Positions 7,183-14,844 of a DNA stretch of 64,000 bases are shown here, one piece after another. This DNA comes from USCg-Taylor sp050740455. GTDB taxonomy: Bacteria > Pseudomonadota > Gammaproteobacteria > JACCXJ01. The first letter of the stretch is position 1. Every line of letters begins with the position of its first letter. The translations under genes and the position numbers were made by a program. The stretch lies in the NCBI GenBank assembly GCA_050740455.1, contig JBOIDF010000003.1:31506-95505 (forward strand), written 5' to 3'. Below the pieces are notes generated by a model, which worked only from the letters and a program-made list of their open reading frames with translations, ran no database searches and was not told the origin of the DNA.

Positions 7183-7662
7183 ATGAGCCTTGCGACCGCC
7201 GATCTCTACGATCAACACGAACACCGGGTCCAGGTGCTAGAGCCCATGTTGTCCGACTATGGGGGCAAGCGACGGTTTTCCGGGCCGATCGCGACCGTCA
7301 AGGTCTTCGAGGACAATAGCCTGGTACGCGCAGCGCTCGAGGAGCCCGGCGCCGGCAAGGTATTGGTCGTCGATGGCGGCGGATCGCTCCGCTGCGCGCT
7401 GGTCGGCGATAAGCTGGCGGAGCTGGCGAGCCGAAACGGCTGGGCCGGGTTCGTGGTCTATGGATGCATACGCGATGCCGCCGCCATCGCGACGATCCCG
7501 ATCGGGCTCAAGGCGGTGGACACCACTCCGCGCAAGAGCGTCAAGCAGGGCACGGGGGATCGGGACATCCCCGTGCAGTTCGCGGGGGTCACCTTCACGC
7601 CGGGCTGGTATCTGTATGCCGACGAGGACGGCGTCTTGATCTCCGAACAATCCCTGGCGTGA
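7183..7662 (+). CDS. rraA: Ribonuclease E activity regulator RraA
   Basis: A full-length, 159-residue RraA-family protein. The family signatures are visible: ATADLYDQ near the N-terminus, FSGPIATVKVFEDNSLV, VLVVDGGGSLRCALVGD, GFVVYGCIRDA and PRKSVKQGTGDRDIPV. In enterobacteria RraA binds RNase E and slows mRNA decay; related proteins also act as aldolases, but the length and motifs here fit the regulator. The ATG follows a short spacer and the gene is followed after 3 bp by the nitrilase-family gene, so the two are probably co-transcribed. It is divergent from the hydrolase gene. Confidence 0.9.
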   Translation: MSLATADLYDQHEHRVQVLEPMLSDYGGKRRFSGPIATVKVFEDNSLVRAALEEPGAGKVLVVDGGGSLRCALVGDKLAELASRNGWAGFVVYGCIRDAAAIATIPIGLKAVDTTPRKSVKQGTGDRDIPVQFAGVTFTPGWYLYADEDGVLISEQSLA

Positions 7663-7665
7663 TCC

Positions 7666-8499
7666 ATGAATTTCAAGGTCGCCTGTATCCAGAACTGCGC
7701 CGACGACGATGTGGCCGAAAACATCACGATGGCGACGGAGCTTGTGCGCGCGGCGCGCCAGGCGGGTGCCGATCTCATCTGCTTGCCGGAGAATTTTTCC
7801 TTGATCCAAGTCAACGATGCCCGCTTGCTGGCGCACGCTCATACGGCAGAATCGCACCCCGCGATCCCGCACTTCGCGGTTTTGGCGCGCGAGCTTGGCG
7901 CCTGGATCTTGATGGGTTCCTTGGCCATCAAGCTCCCCTCAGGGAAGATCAACAACCGCTCGTATTTGCTCGATGATAGCGGGCGCGTCATCGCCTCATA
8001 CAATAAGCTCCATCTCTTTGATGTGAATCTTAAGGCCGGAGAAAGCTACCGGGAATCCACTACAGTCGAGCCAGGGAATCGGGCCGTGGTGGCAGCCACG
8101 CCGTGGGGCGGGATGGGACTGTCGGTGTGTTACGATTTGCGCTTTCCCTACCTCTACCGGGCGCTTGCCCGGGCAGGGGCACGGTATCTCGCGATCCCCG
8201 CGGCCTTTACGCGCACCACTGGGCAGGCGCACTGGCACGTGCTGCAACGGGCCCGCGCTATCGAGACCGGGAGTTATGTCTTCGCACCGGGTCAGTGCGG
8301 TATCCGGCGCAACGGCCGGGCCACCTACGGGCATTCGTTGATCGTGGACCCCTGGGGGCGGATACTAGCCGACGGCGGTGACGAATCTGGATTTGTCATT
8401 GCCGAGGTTGACTCCGCGAAGGTCGAGGAGGCCAGGCGGATGATCCCGGCGTTGCAGCATGACCGTGGCTTTATCGGTCCCGAAGCGGATGCGCTCTAA
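7666..8499 (+). CDS. Carbon-nitrogen hydrolase of the Nit family (deaminated glutathione amidase-like)
   Basis: The 277-residue protein shows the complete nitrilase-superfamily triad: Glu42 in LPEN, Lys114 in YNKLHLFD and Cys155 in VCYDLRFP. The motifs YNKLHLFDV and FTRTTGQAHW are those of the Nit1/Nit2/YbeM group, which hydrolyse deaminated glutathione or omega-amides; that subgroup assignment is from motif similarity. It starts 3 bp after rraA. A 143-bp MITE begins at the base after its stop codon, and the target-site duplication CTAA includes the stop TAA, so the insertion landed exactly at the end of the gene without changing the protein. Confidence 0.85.
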   Translation: MNFKVACIQNCADDDVAENITMATELVRAARQAGADLICLPENFSLIQVNDARLLAHAHTAESHPAIPHFAVLARELGAWILMGSLAIKLPSGKINNRSYLLDDSGRVIASYNKLHLFDVNLKAGESYRESTTVEPGNRAVVAATPWGGMGLSVCYDLRFPYLYRALARAGARYLAIPAAFTRTTGQAHWHVLQRARAIETGSYVFAPGQCGIRRNGRATYGHSLIVDPWGRILADGGDESGFVIAEVDSAKVEEARRMIPALQHDRGFIGPEADAL

Positions 8500-8642
8500 G
8501 GAAGCTCTGCAAAAGTTACTGCGCAGCCCATCTGCTTTGTCGCCTGCTCGCTCGTCGCTCGCCTATCTACGTGATATGTCTCGCGACTCGCTCCGCGGCT
8601 TCGCGCATCTAGGCTTGCTCGCGACACTTTTGCAGAGCTTCC
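8500..8642 (+). mobile_element. MITE with IS5-like ends
   Basis: The element has perfect 17-bp terminal inverted repeats (GGAAGCTCTGCAAAAGT at 8500-8516 and its complement at 8626-8642) and is flanked by a CTAA direct duplication (8496-8499, 8643-8646). GGAAG ends and a YTAR 4-bp duplication are typical of IS5-group elements. It carries no transposase and is 143 bp long. A near-identical copy in the opposite orientation starts at 63870. Confidence 0.8.
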
Positions 8643-8745
8643 CTAAGCGCTCGGCGCATCGTTAAGCAGAGGTTAAGCAGCTCTCGGTAAACTTGCCTTG
8701 GTGATGACGAATCGATACAGGTTGGCCAGCCCGCCAACGCACGCT

Positions 8746-9063
8746 ATGTTGAAAGTTCATTTCCCGCGGTCGCGAATCGCGGGTCTGGCACGCGCGGTGA
8801 GCGCGGTGTTGCTCGCCTGCCTGATCGCCCTGCCTCAGACGGTGAGCGCGGATCACGAGGGACGCAATCGGGAGCGGTTCCGGGGCGGTGGCGAGCGATC
8901 CCGGATCGGCCCGGACCAGGCGGCGTCCATCGCCCGCCAAAAGTCCGGGGGACGGGTGCTCGGGGTGCGGCCGGGGCGTGATCGCCACAGTGTCAAAGTG
9001 CTGTCTCCCGATGGCCGTGTGTATGTGATCGGAGTCGATCCGCGCACCGGCGACGTACGCTAA
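8746..9063 (+). CDS. Small secreted PepSY-like protein
   Basis: Starting from ATG 8746 the protein is 105 residues with a signal peptide (about 1-35, VSAVLLACLIALPQTVSA), a basic linker, and a PepSY-like domain: IGPDQAASIARQKSGG, VLGVRP, VKVLSPDGRVYVIGVDPRTG. An upstream GTG at 8698 would add 16 residues before the signal peptide and is less likely. PepSY proteins are periplasmic and often sit next to PhoPQ-like two-component systems, as here; a role as sensor accessory is inferred from this linkage. Repeat E follows right at the stop codon. Confidence 0.7.
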   Translation: MLKVHFPRSRIAGLARAVSAVLLACLIALPQTVSADHEGRNRERFRGGGERSRIGPDQAASIARQKSGGRVLGVRPGRDRHSVKVLSPDGRVYVIGVDPRTGDVR

Positions 9064-9205
9064 GAGTTCATGAAAAAACCGTCGCGAGCGAGGGCAGGTC
9101 GCGTTCCGCCGGAGCGCAGGAACCGGAGTGTATGTTGAAATACATGAGGATTCCGAGCACCGCCGGAACGCGAGATCCCGAGCGCAGCAGATTTTTTCAA
9201 ACTCT
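9063..9205. repeat. Palindromic dispersed element, copy E (both ends present)
   Basis: The left end AGAGTTCATGAAAAAACC and the complement of the right end, AGAGTTTGAAAAAATC, form imperfect terminal inverted repeats. The interior has a second pair, TCGCGTTCCGCCGG facing CCGCCGGAACGCGA. The right end, read in reverse (TCTGCTGCGCTCGGGATC), resembles repeat copies at 11261 and 63740. It starts at the stop codon of the PepSY gene and fills the gap to the response regulator. Confidence 0.6.
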
Positions 9206-9229
9206 GAGCGCTGCAATCAAGTTCTTCCG

Positions 9230-9922
9230 ATGCGATTGCTTCTAGTCGAAGACGAGCGGACCTTGAGCGATCAGGTGGCGGAGCGGCTGCGTGCCGAGGG
9301 CTACGCCGTCGATATCGCGCGCGATGGTGAAGAAGCGTTGTATATGGGCGGCGAGTTTCCTATTGATGCCGCGCTCGTTGACCTCGGTCTCCCGAAGCTA
9401 TCCGGTATCGATGTGATCCGCCGCTGGCGGGTCGGCGGCCGCACCTTCCCCATCTTGATACTCACGGCGCGCGGGCGCTGGCAAGAAAAGGTGGAGGGCC
9501 TCGATACGGGGGCCGACGACTATCTGGTAAAGCCGTTCCAATTCGAAGAGCTGCTCGCGCGGCTGCAGGCCCTGATCCGCCGCTCCAAGGGGTGGGCCAC
9601 GCCGTATCTCGAATGCGGCCCGGTCGCATTGCACACGGCGAGTCAATTGGTGCAGGTCGACGGCGCGCCTGTCGAGCTTACGGCCTTCGAGTATAAAGTC
9701 TTGGAGTACCTGATGTTGCACGCGGGCGAGGTGATCTCCAAGTCCGAGCTTAGCGATCACATCTACGAGGAGGAGTCAGACCGCGACAGCAACGTGCTCG
9801 AGGTGCTGGTGGCGCGGTTGCGCAAGAAGCTCGACCCCGGCCGGGTGCTGCAGCCCATCGAGACCTTGCGCGGCCGCGGTTACAGATTCAACCTTGAACC
9901 GAGCGGGCGGACTCTCGCTTAA
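9230..9922 (+). CDS. Two-component response regulator, OmpR/PhoP type
   Basis: The start is ATG 9230 (MRLLLVEDE); upstream codons in frame come from repeat E. The receiver domain (1-115) has the acidic pair ED at 7-8, phospho-acceptor Asp51 in LVDLGLP, the T in LTARGR and the K in LVKPF. The C-terminal winged helix (about 125-220) carries ELTAFEYKVLEYLMLH and NVLEVLVARLRKKL...IETLRGRGYRF. The arrangement is that of PhoP/QseB regulators. The histidine kinase gene overlaps its 3' end by 29 bp, so they form one operon and a cognate pair. The signal is unknown. Confidence 0.9.
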   Translation: MRLLLVEDERTLSDQVAERLRAEGYAVDIARDGEEALYMGGEFPIDAALVDLGLPKLSGIDVIRRWRVGGRTFPILILTARGRWQEKVEGLDTGADDYLVKPFQFEELLARLQALIRRSKGWATPYLECGPVALHTASQLVQVDGAPVELTAFEYKVLEYLMLHAGEVISKSELSDHIYEEESDRDSNVLEVLVARLRKKLDPGRVLQPIETLRGRGYRFNLEPSGRTLA

Positions 9923-11252
9923 TACCCGGCTCCTGATCGCCGCGAGCGTCGTGCTCGCGGCCTTCCTGGGACTCACCGGACTGACCTTGGACGAGGCTTT
10001 TCGGGAGAGCGCGCTGGCCGCCGTCCGCGAGCAACTGAAGGTTCAGATCTACTCCCTGCTTGCCGCCGCCGAGCTCGATGACAGCGAGATATTGGCTGTT
10101 CCCAAGCGGCTTCCGGAGGTCCGCCTCGACACTCCGGGTTCGGGCTTGTATGCCCAGGTGAATGACGCCGCGGGGGACGTGGTCTGGCGTTCCCGCTCCA
10201 TGCTCGGGTTGAGTTTGCCTTTTGCAGCCATCTACCACACCGGGGAGCCAGCGTTCCATGAACTGGAGAACTCGGAGGGATCGCGATTCTTTGCGATGGG
10301 TCTCGGCGTGGTCTGGGAAGCCAGTCCGCAGAAGCGATACGGCTATACGTTCCACGTTGCCGAGAGCACGGAGCGGTTCAATGCCCTGGTGGGCGGTTTC
10401 CGGCGCAGTCTCTGGGCTTGGCTGCTCGGGGCCGCGCTCGTGCTCCTCGGCGTTCAAGGTTTCATCTGGCGCTGGGGGCTCGCGCCGCTGCGCCGGGTCG
10501 CCTTGGAGGTAGCGGAGATCGAGGCCGGGCGCAGGGACGAGCTCAGCTCCGCTTACCCGAAGGAGCTGCGACTTCTAACGGAGAGCTTAAATACCTTCTT
10601 AAGGAACCGCAGCGCTCACCTCGAGCGCTACCGCAATGCATTGGCCGATCTGGCGCATAGTCTAAAGACGCCGCTCGCGGTCATTCGCGGCGCCGTGGAG
10701 GAACGCGAGAGGGGGGAAGGATTTCAGGAGACGCTGCAAGAACAAGTCGAGAGAATCAACAAGGCCGTGGACTACCAGCTTCAGCGCGCCGCGGCCTCGG
10801 GCCGGACGGTGCTCGCGGTGCCCGTGGCGCTCGCACCGCTGGTGCGCAAGCTCCAGCAGTCATTCGCCAAGGTCTACGCCGGAAAGGCGCTGCGTTTCGA
10901 TTTCACGTTGGATTCCAGGACCATGTTCCATGGAGATGAAAGCGATCTCCTGGAGGTGCTCGGAAATCTCCTGGACAACGCCTGTAAGTGGGCGCGGCGG
11001 GAAGTGGCGCTGCGTGTTACGGCAAACGGCGAGCCACCGGGATTACTGCTGGAAGTAGAGGATGACGGACCGGGGATCCCGGAGAATCTATACACACTTA
11101 TCAGCCAGCGCGGGGTACGCGGTGACCAGAACGTCGCTGGCCACGGCATCGGGCTTGCCGTGGTGCGGGAGATCGTGGAGCGGGTCTACGGAGGCACCCT
11201 GGAGTTCGACCGCGCCGAACGCGGCGGGGCACTAGTACGTGTGCGACTGTAG
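9894..11252 (+). CDS. Sensor histidine kinase, PhoQ-like
   Basis: The 452-residue protein begins with TTG 9894, overlapping the regulator gene. Two transmembrane segments (about 13-32 and 172-193) bracket a periplasmic sensor region of about 140 residues. A HAMP-like linker follows, then the H-box ADLAHSLKTPLAVI with His255, an N-box GNLLDNACKW, G1 DDGPGIP and G2 GHGIGLAV. HSLKTPLAVIRG is typical of the PhoQ subgroup. Its partner is the overlapping response regulator, and the secreted PepSY protein upstream may tune it; that last point is inference. Confidence 0.88.
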   Translation: MNRAGGLSLNTRLLIAASVVLAAFLGLTGLTLDEAFRESALAAVREQLKVQIYSLLAAAELDDSEILAVPKRLPEVRLDTPGSGLYAQVNDAAGDVVWRSRSMLGLSLPFAAIYHTGEPAFHELENSEGSRFFAMGLGVVWEASPQKRYGYTFHVAESTERFNALVGGFRRSLWAWLLGAALVLLGVQGFIWRWGLAPLRRVALEVAEIEAGRRDELSSAYPKELRLLTESLNTFLRNRSAHLERYRNALADLAHSLKTPLAVIRGAVEERERGEGFQETLQEQVERINKAVDYQLQRAAASGRTVLAVPVALAPLVRKLQQSFAKVYAGKALRFDFTLDSRTMFHGDESDLLEVLGNLLDNACKWARREVALRVTANGEPPGLLLEVEDDGPGIPENLYTLISQRGVRGDQNVAGHGIGLAVVREIVERVYGGTLEFDRAERGGALVRVRL

Positions 11253-11260
11253 ATCCGCTC

Positions 11261-11312
11261 AGAGGTTGAGAATGAATCTGCTGCGCATCCCGATCGCGGC
11301 GTCGCGTGCTCG
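11261..11312 (+). repeat. Dispersed repeat, copy B
   Basis: AGAGGTTGAGAATGAATCTG followed by CTGCGCATCCCGATCG lies 9 bp after the histidine kinase stop. It resembles the copies at 7066, 37876 and 63740 and the inner side of element E. The rest of the gap to ruvC holds an 8-bp hairpin, TTCCCGGT/ACCGGGAA at 11360-11380, without a T-run. Confidence 0.55.
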
Positions 11313-11424
11313 TTCGCTCCAACAGCCCTGCATCAAGAATACAATATCAGCCTGATCCGTTCCCGGTGAAATACCGGGAAAGCCACATGGCAGAAGTGCA
11401 ACAACCGGAGCGAGCTACATCTCA

Positions 11425-11943
11425 GTGATCCGTATCCTCGGCATCGATCCTGGCTCCCGGATGACGGGCTACGGCGTCATCGACGTCGACGGGCCGAGCA
11501 CTTTCTATGTCGCCAGCGGTGGCATAAAAACCGCCGGCGATGCGCTAGCCCCGCGGCTTAGCCGCATCTTCGATGGTGTGACGGCGGCGATAGAAGAATA
11601 TAATCCGCAAGAGATGGCGGTGGAGCTCGTGTTTATGAACCGCAACGCGGACTCCGCCCTGAAGCTCGGCCAAGCCCGCGGGGCGGCGCTAGTGGCCGGG
11701 GCGAAGCGTGGTTTACCGGTGTTCGAGTTTACCCCGGCGCAAATTAAACAGGCCATCGTCGGCCGGGGCAATGCCGAAAAGGCTCAAATCCAACACATGA
11801 TCAAGCTGCTGTTGAACCTCGAGACGCCGCCCGAGACCGATGCCGCGGACGCGCTCGCGGTCGCCCTCTGTCATGGCCACACGCGTGAAGGGCTGCTACG
11901 CATGCCCGGCGTGCGGCGCAACCGGCGGCGGCGGTTTCTATGA
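11425..11943 (+). CDS. ruvC: Holliday junction endonuclease RuvC
   Basis: A 172-residue RuvC. The RNase H-like catalytic carboxylates are visible: Asp8 in LGIDPGSRMTGYG, a glutamate in EMAVELVF, and the C-terminal DAADALAVALCH pair. RuvC is a dimer that cuts Holliday junctions moved by RuvAB. The start is GTG 11425, supported by the conserved MIRILGIDPG N-terminus. A 13-codon frame (ATG 11387) ends in a GTGA overlap with this start, so ruvC may be translationally coupled. ruvA begins 4 bp before its stop (ATGA overlap). Confidence 0.96.
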   Translation: MIRILGIDPGSRMTGYGVIDVDGPSTFYVASGGIKTAGDALAPRLSRIFDGVTAAIEEYNPQEMAVELVFMNRNADSALKLGQARGAALVAGAKRGLPVFEFTPAQIKQAIVGRGNAEKAQIQHMIKLLLNLETPPETDAADALAVALCHGHTREGLLRMPGVRRNRRRRFL

Positions 11944-12530
11944 TCGGACGCATCCGCGGACTGCTGATCGAAAAGCGGCCCCCGCATCTCCTGCTCGAGG
12001 CCCACGGCATCGGCTACGAGCTGGAGGCGCCGCTGAGCACCTTTGACCGCCTGCCTTCACTCAATGCCGAGGTGCTGTTATATACGCATCTCGCCATCAG
12101 GGAGGATGCGCACCTCCTGTTCGGCTTTTTAACCGAGGCCGAACGGCGGCTGTTCCGCGCCTTGCTCAAGGTCAGCGGGATCGGCACCCGCACCGCGCTC
12201 GCCATTCTCTCCGGGTCTGATGTCGAGGAATTTACCAAGTGTATCCATGCGGAAGACATCGCCCGGCTGACACACCTGCCCGGGATCGGCAAGAAAACCG
12301 CCGAGCGGCTGGTGATCGAGATGCGCGACCGCCTCAATGATTGGACACCGCGCGCGGGGGCCGCGGGAGGGGCCTTCGCGGGATCCCATGACGCCTTGGC
12401 GGACGCGATCGAGGGTCTGGTGGCGCTCGGCTATAAAGCGCACGAGGCCGGGCGCTACGTGCAAGCCATCGATACCGCCGGGATGACGAGCGAAGCCATC
12501 ATCCGCGCGGTGCTGCGCTCACAAGCATGA
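11940..12530 (+). CDS. ruvA: Holliday junction branch migration protein RuvA
   Basis: A full-length 196-residue RuvA: the OB-fold N-terminal domain (MIGRIRGLLIEKRPPHLLLE), the helix-hairpin-helix DNA-binding pair with SGIGTRTALAILSG and LPGIGKKTAERLVIEM, and the C-terminal three-helix domain (DAIEGLVALGYKAHEA) that contacts RuvB. It forms tetramers that hold the junction open. It overlaps ruvC by 4 bp and is followed by ruvB after 76 bp, so it is in the middle of the ruvCAB operon. Confidence 0.96.
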   Translation: MIGRIRGLLIEKRPPHLLLEAHGIGYELEAPLSTFDRLPSLNAEVLLYTHLAIREDAHLLFGFLTEAERRLFRALLKVSGIGTRTALAILSGSDVEEFTKCIHAEDIARLTHLPGIGKKTAERLVIEMRDRLNDWTPRAGAAGGAFAGSHDALADAIEGLVALGYKAHEAGRYVQAIDTAGMTSEAIIRAVLRSQA

Positions 12531-12606
12531 GCGGTTTAGCCCCCGCCGATCGTGCCCTCATCAGTGACCACCCCAACGGTTAAACCGTGCGCGCCTTCAC
12601 CACACG

Positions 12607-13641
12607 ATGACCGATCCGAATCCCTTGATCCTTCCCGACACCATGGCCGGCGACGCGGACGAAGCATTGCGGCCCCGCCGGCTCAAGAATTACGTCGGCC
12701 AGACGCAGGTGCGCGAACGCCTGGAAATCTTCATCACCGCCGCGCGGCGGCGGCGCGAGCCGCTCGATCATGTGCTCCTGTTTGGTCCGCCGGGACTCGG
12801 TAAGACGACGCTGGCCCATATCATCGCCAACGAGCTGGGGGTCGCTTTGCGTCAGACTTCCGGTCCGGTGCTGGAGCGCCCCGGCGATCTGGCCGCGATC
12901 CTGACCAATCTCGAGCCACGCAACGTGCTCTTCATCGACGAGATCCACCGCTTGAGTCCCTTGGTTGAGGAGATCCTGTACCCGGCGCTCGAGGAGTTTC
13001 AGATCGATATCTTGATCGGCGAAGGTCCGGCGGCCCGCGCCATCAAACTGGATCTGCCGCCGTTTACCCTGGTCGGCGCCACCACCCGCGCCGGACTGCT
13101 CACCTCGCCGTTGCGAGACCGCTTCGGGATTGTCGAACGGCTGGAATTCTACGACGCGGAGGATCTGACCCACATCGTGCGGCGCTCGGCGCGCATCCTC
13201 GGCGTCACCGTCGATGCCGAGGGCGCCGGGGAGATCGCGCGCCGCGCGCGGGGCACGCCGCGCATCGCCAACCGTCTGCTGCGCCGCGCGCGGGATTACG
13301 CCGAGGTCCGCGGCGATGGAGAGGTCGATGTAGACATCGCCAAGCGGGCTTTGGAATTGCTCAGCGTCGACACCCACGGCTTTGACATCATGGACCGCAA
13401 GCTGCTCTTGACGATTATCGAGAAATTCGATGGCGGGCCCGTCGGCGTCGACAGCCTGGCCGCCGCGATCGGGGAAGAGCGGGGGACGATCGAGGATGTG
13501 CTGGAACCGTTCTTGATCCAGCAGGGATTCATGATGCGTACCCCAAGGGGACGGACGGCGACGCGCGCTGCCTGGTTGCACTTCGGAGCCGCACCGCCCG
13601 AGCACCTCGCGAGCCAACCCGATCTGTTCGGCGAGCGCTAA
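12607..13641 (+). CDS. ruvB: Holliday junction branch migration ATPase RuvB
   Basis: A 344-residue AAA+ ATPase. Walker A GPPGLGKTT is at 60-68, Walker B reads VLFIDEIHRL, and sensor 1 is in LVGATTRAG. The C-terminal winged helix is present (IEDVLEPFLIQQGFMMRTPRGR). RuvB hexamers drive branch migration using ATP on the RuvA-junction complex. In many gammaproteobacteria ybgC follows ruvB and precedes tolQ; here only 65 bp separate ruvB from tolQ and no ybgC is present. Confidence 0.97.
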   Translation: MTDPNPLILPDTMAGDADEALRPRRLKNYVGQTQVRERLEIFITAARRRREPLDHVLLFGPPGLGKTTLAHIIANELGVALRQTSGPVLERPGDLAAILTNLEPRNVLFIDEIHRLSPLVEEILYPALEEFQIDILIGEGPAARAIKLDLPPFTLVGATTRAGLLTSPLRDRFGIVERLEFYDAEDLTHIVRRSARILGVTVDAEGAGEIARRARGTPRIANRLLRRARDYAEVRGDGEVDVDIAKRALELLSVDTHGFDIMDRKLLLTIIEKFDGGPVGVDSLAAAIGEERGTIEDVLEPFLIQQGFMMRTPRGRTATRAAWLHFGAAPPEHLASQPDLFGER

Positions 13642-13706
13642 GCACGTTGCCGATGAATCGTTCCGCCCCAAACCCCATACCCCTTCGATTCTAGCCGAGC
13701 TTACAA

Positions 13707-14381
13707 ATGGCGACTGATCTTTCGATTACCAATTTGATCCTGGGCGCCAGCCTATTGGTCAAGTTCGTGATGGTGGTTTTAATCGCCGCTTCGCTTTGGT
13801 CCTGGACGGTGATCTTCAATAAACGTGCCGTGGTCAGGAAAGCGCAGCGCGATGCGGATAAATTCGAGGATCGCTTTTGGTCGGCCGACGACCTCACGGA
13901 GCTCTATGACCGCATCGCGCAGCGCAGCCACGAGCCCTCGGGGCTGGAACGGATCTTTGAAGCCGGTATCAAGGAATTCGCGCGCTTGCGCCAACAAGAA
14001 GGCATTGAGCCAGGCCCCGTCTTGGAGGGCGCGCAACGCTCGATGCGCGTAGCCCTGAACCGGGAGATCGAAGACCTCGAGCAGAGCTTGCCGCTGCTCG
14101 CCACGGTGGGCTCGGTGAGCCCGTACGTGGGCCTCTTCGGCACCGTCTGGGGCATCATGAACTCCTTTCAAGCCTTGGGCAATGTGCACCAAGCAACGCT
14201 CGCCATGGTGGCCCCCGGGATCTCCGAGGCCTTGATCGCCACGGCGATGGGCTTGTTCGCGGCCATTCCCGCGGTCATCGCCTACAATCGTTACGCCAAC
14301 GATATCGACCGCTTGTTCAGCCGCTACGACATATTCCTGGAGGAGTTTTCCTCCATTTTACACCGCCAGGCGCACGCCTGA
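13707..14381 (+). CDS. tolQ: Tol-Pal system proton channel protein TolQ
   Basis: A 224-residue inner-membrane protein of the MotA/TolQ/ExbB family with three transmembrane segments: about residues 10-33 (ASLLVKFVMVVLIAASLWSW), about 132-156 (ATVGSVSPYVGLFGTVWGIM) and about 164-192 (VAPGISEALIATAMGLFAAI). The two C-terminal segments hold the conserved small and polar residues of the proton channel. With TolR it converts the proton gradient into movement of TolA. It heads tolQRAB-pal-cpoB. Confidence 0.95.
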   Translation: MATDLSITNLILGASLLVKFVMVVLIAASLWSWTVIFNKRAVVRKAQRDADKFEDRFWSADDLTELYDRIAQRSHEPSGLERIFEAGIKEFARLRQQEGIEPGPVLEGAQRSMRVALNREIEDLEQSLPLLATVGSVSPYVGLFGTVWGIMNSFQALGNVHQATLAMVAPGISEALIATAMGLFAAIPAVIAYNRYANDIDRLFSRYDIFLEEFSSILHRQAHA

Positions 14382-14411
14382 ACGAAACATGGCCAGGGGA
14401 GTCTCAGGGGC

Positions 14412-14837
14412 ATGGCGGTGAGACACAAGCGTAAGCGCCTGATGTCGGAAATCAACGTCGTCCCCTACATTGATGTGATGTTGGTGTTGCTGATCATCTT
14501 CATGATCACCGCACCGCTCATCACCCGAGGGGTCAAGGTGGATCTGCCGCAAGCCGCCTCCGAACCGGTGCCCCCGAGCGATACCGAACCGCTGATCATC
14601 ACAGTGGACAGGAAAGGTAATTACTATATTGATTTCGGGGACCACCGGCACGATCCCGTGAGCAAAGAAACGTTGCTAAACCGCGTCCAGGCCGTGCTGC
14701 GTTACAAACCCAATGTGCCGGTCCTCGTCAATGGCGATCAGGCGGTCGCGTACGCGCGCGTGGTAGAGCTGATGGCGGCGCTCCAGAGCGCCGGTGTGCA
14801 AGGGGTTGGGCTGATGACGCAGCCGCCCGAACGCTGA
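14412..14837 (+). CDS. tolR: Tol-Pal system protein TolR
   Basis: A 141-residue protein with one N-terminal transmembrane helix (about 17-38) carrying the key aspartate in the PYIDVMLVLLIIFMI motif, then a periplasmic ExbD/TolR domain (LPQAASEPVPPSDTEPLIIT ... VNGDQAVAYARVVELM). The membrane aspartate is the proton-accepting residue in the family. It lies 30 bp after tolQ and 7 bp before tolA, consistent with one transcript. Confidence 0.94.
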   Translation: MAVRHKRKRLMSEINVVPYIDVMLVLLIIFMITAPLITRGVKVDLPQAASEPVPPSDTEPLIITVDRKGNYYIDFGDHRHDPVSKETLLNRVQAVLRYKPNVPVLVNGDQAVAYARVVELMAALQSAGVQGVGLMTQPPER

Positions 14838-14844
14838 CGGCACG

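Noticed and set aside
9128..9229. 34-codon N-terminal extension of the response regulator
   Set aside because: It is made from repeat E and precedes the conserved receiver-domain start MRLLLVEDE.
12580..13671. 363-codon frame antisense to ruvB
   Set aside because: Shadow frame of a well-identified gene; composition rich in R, Q, G and D without motifs.
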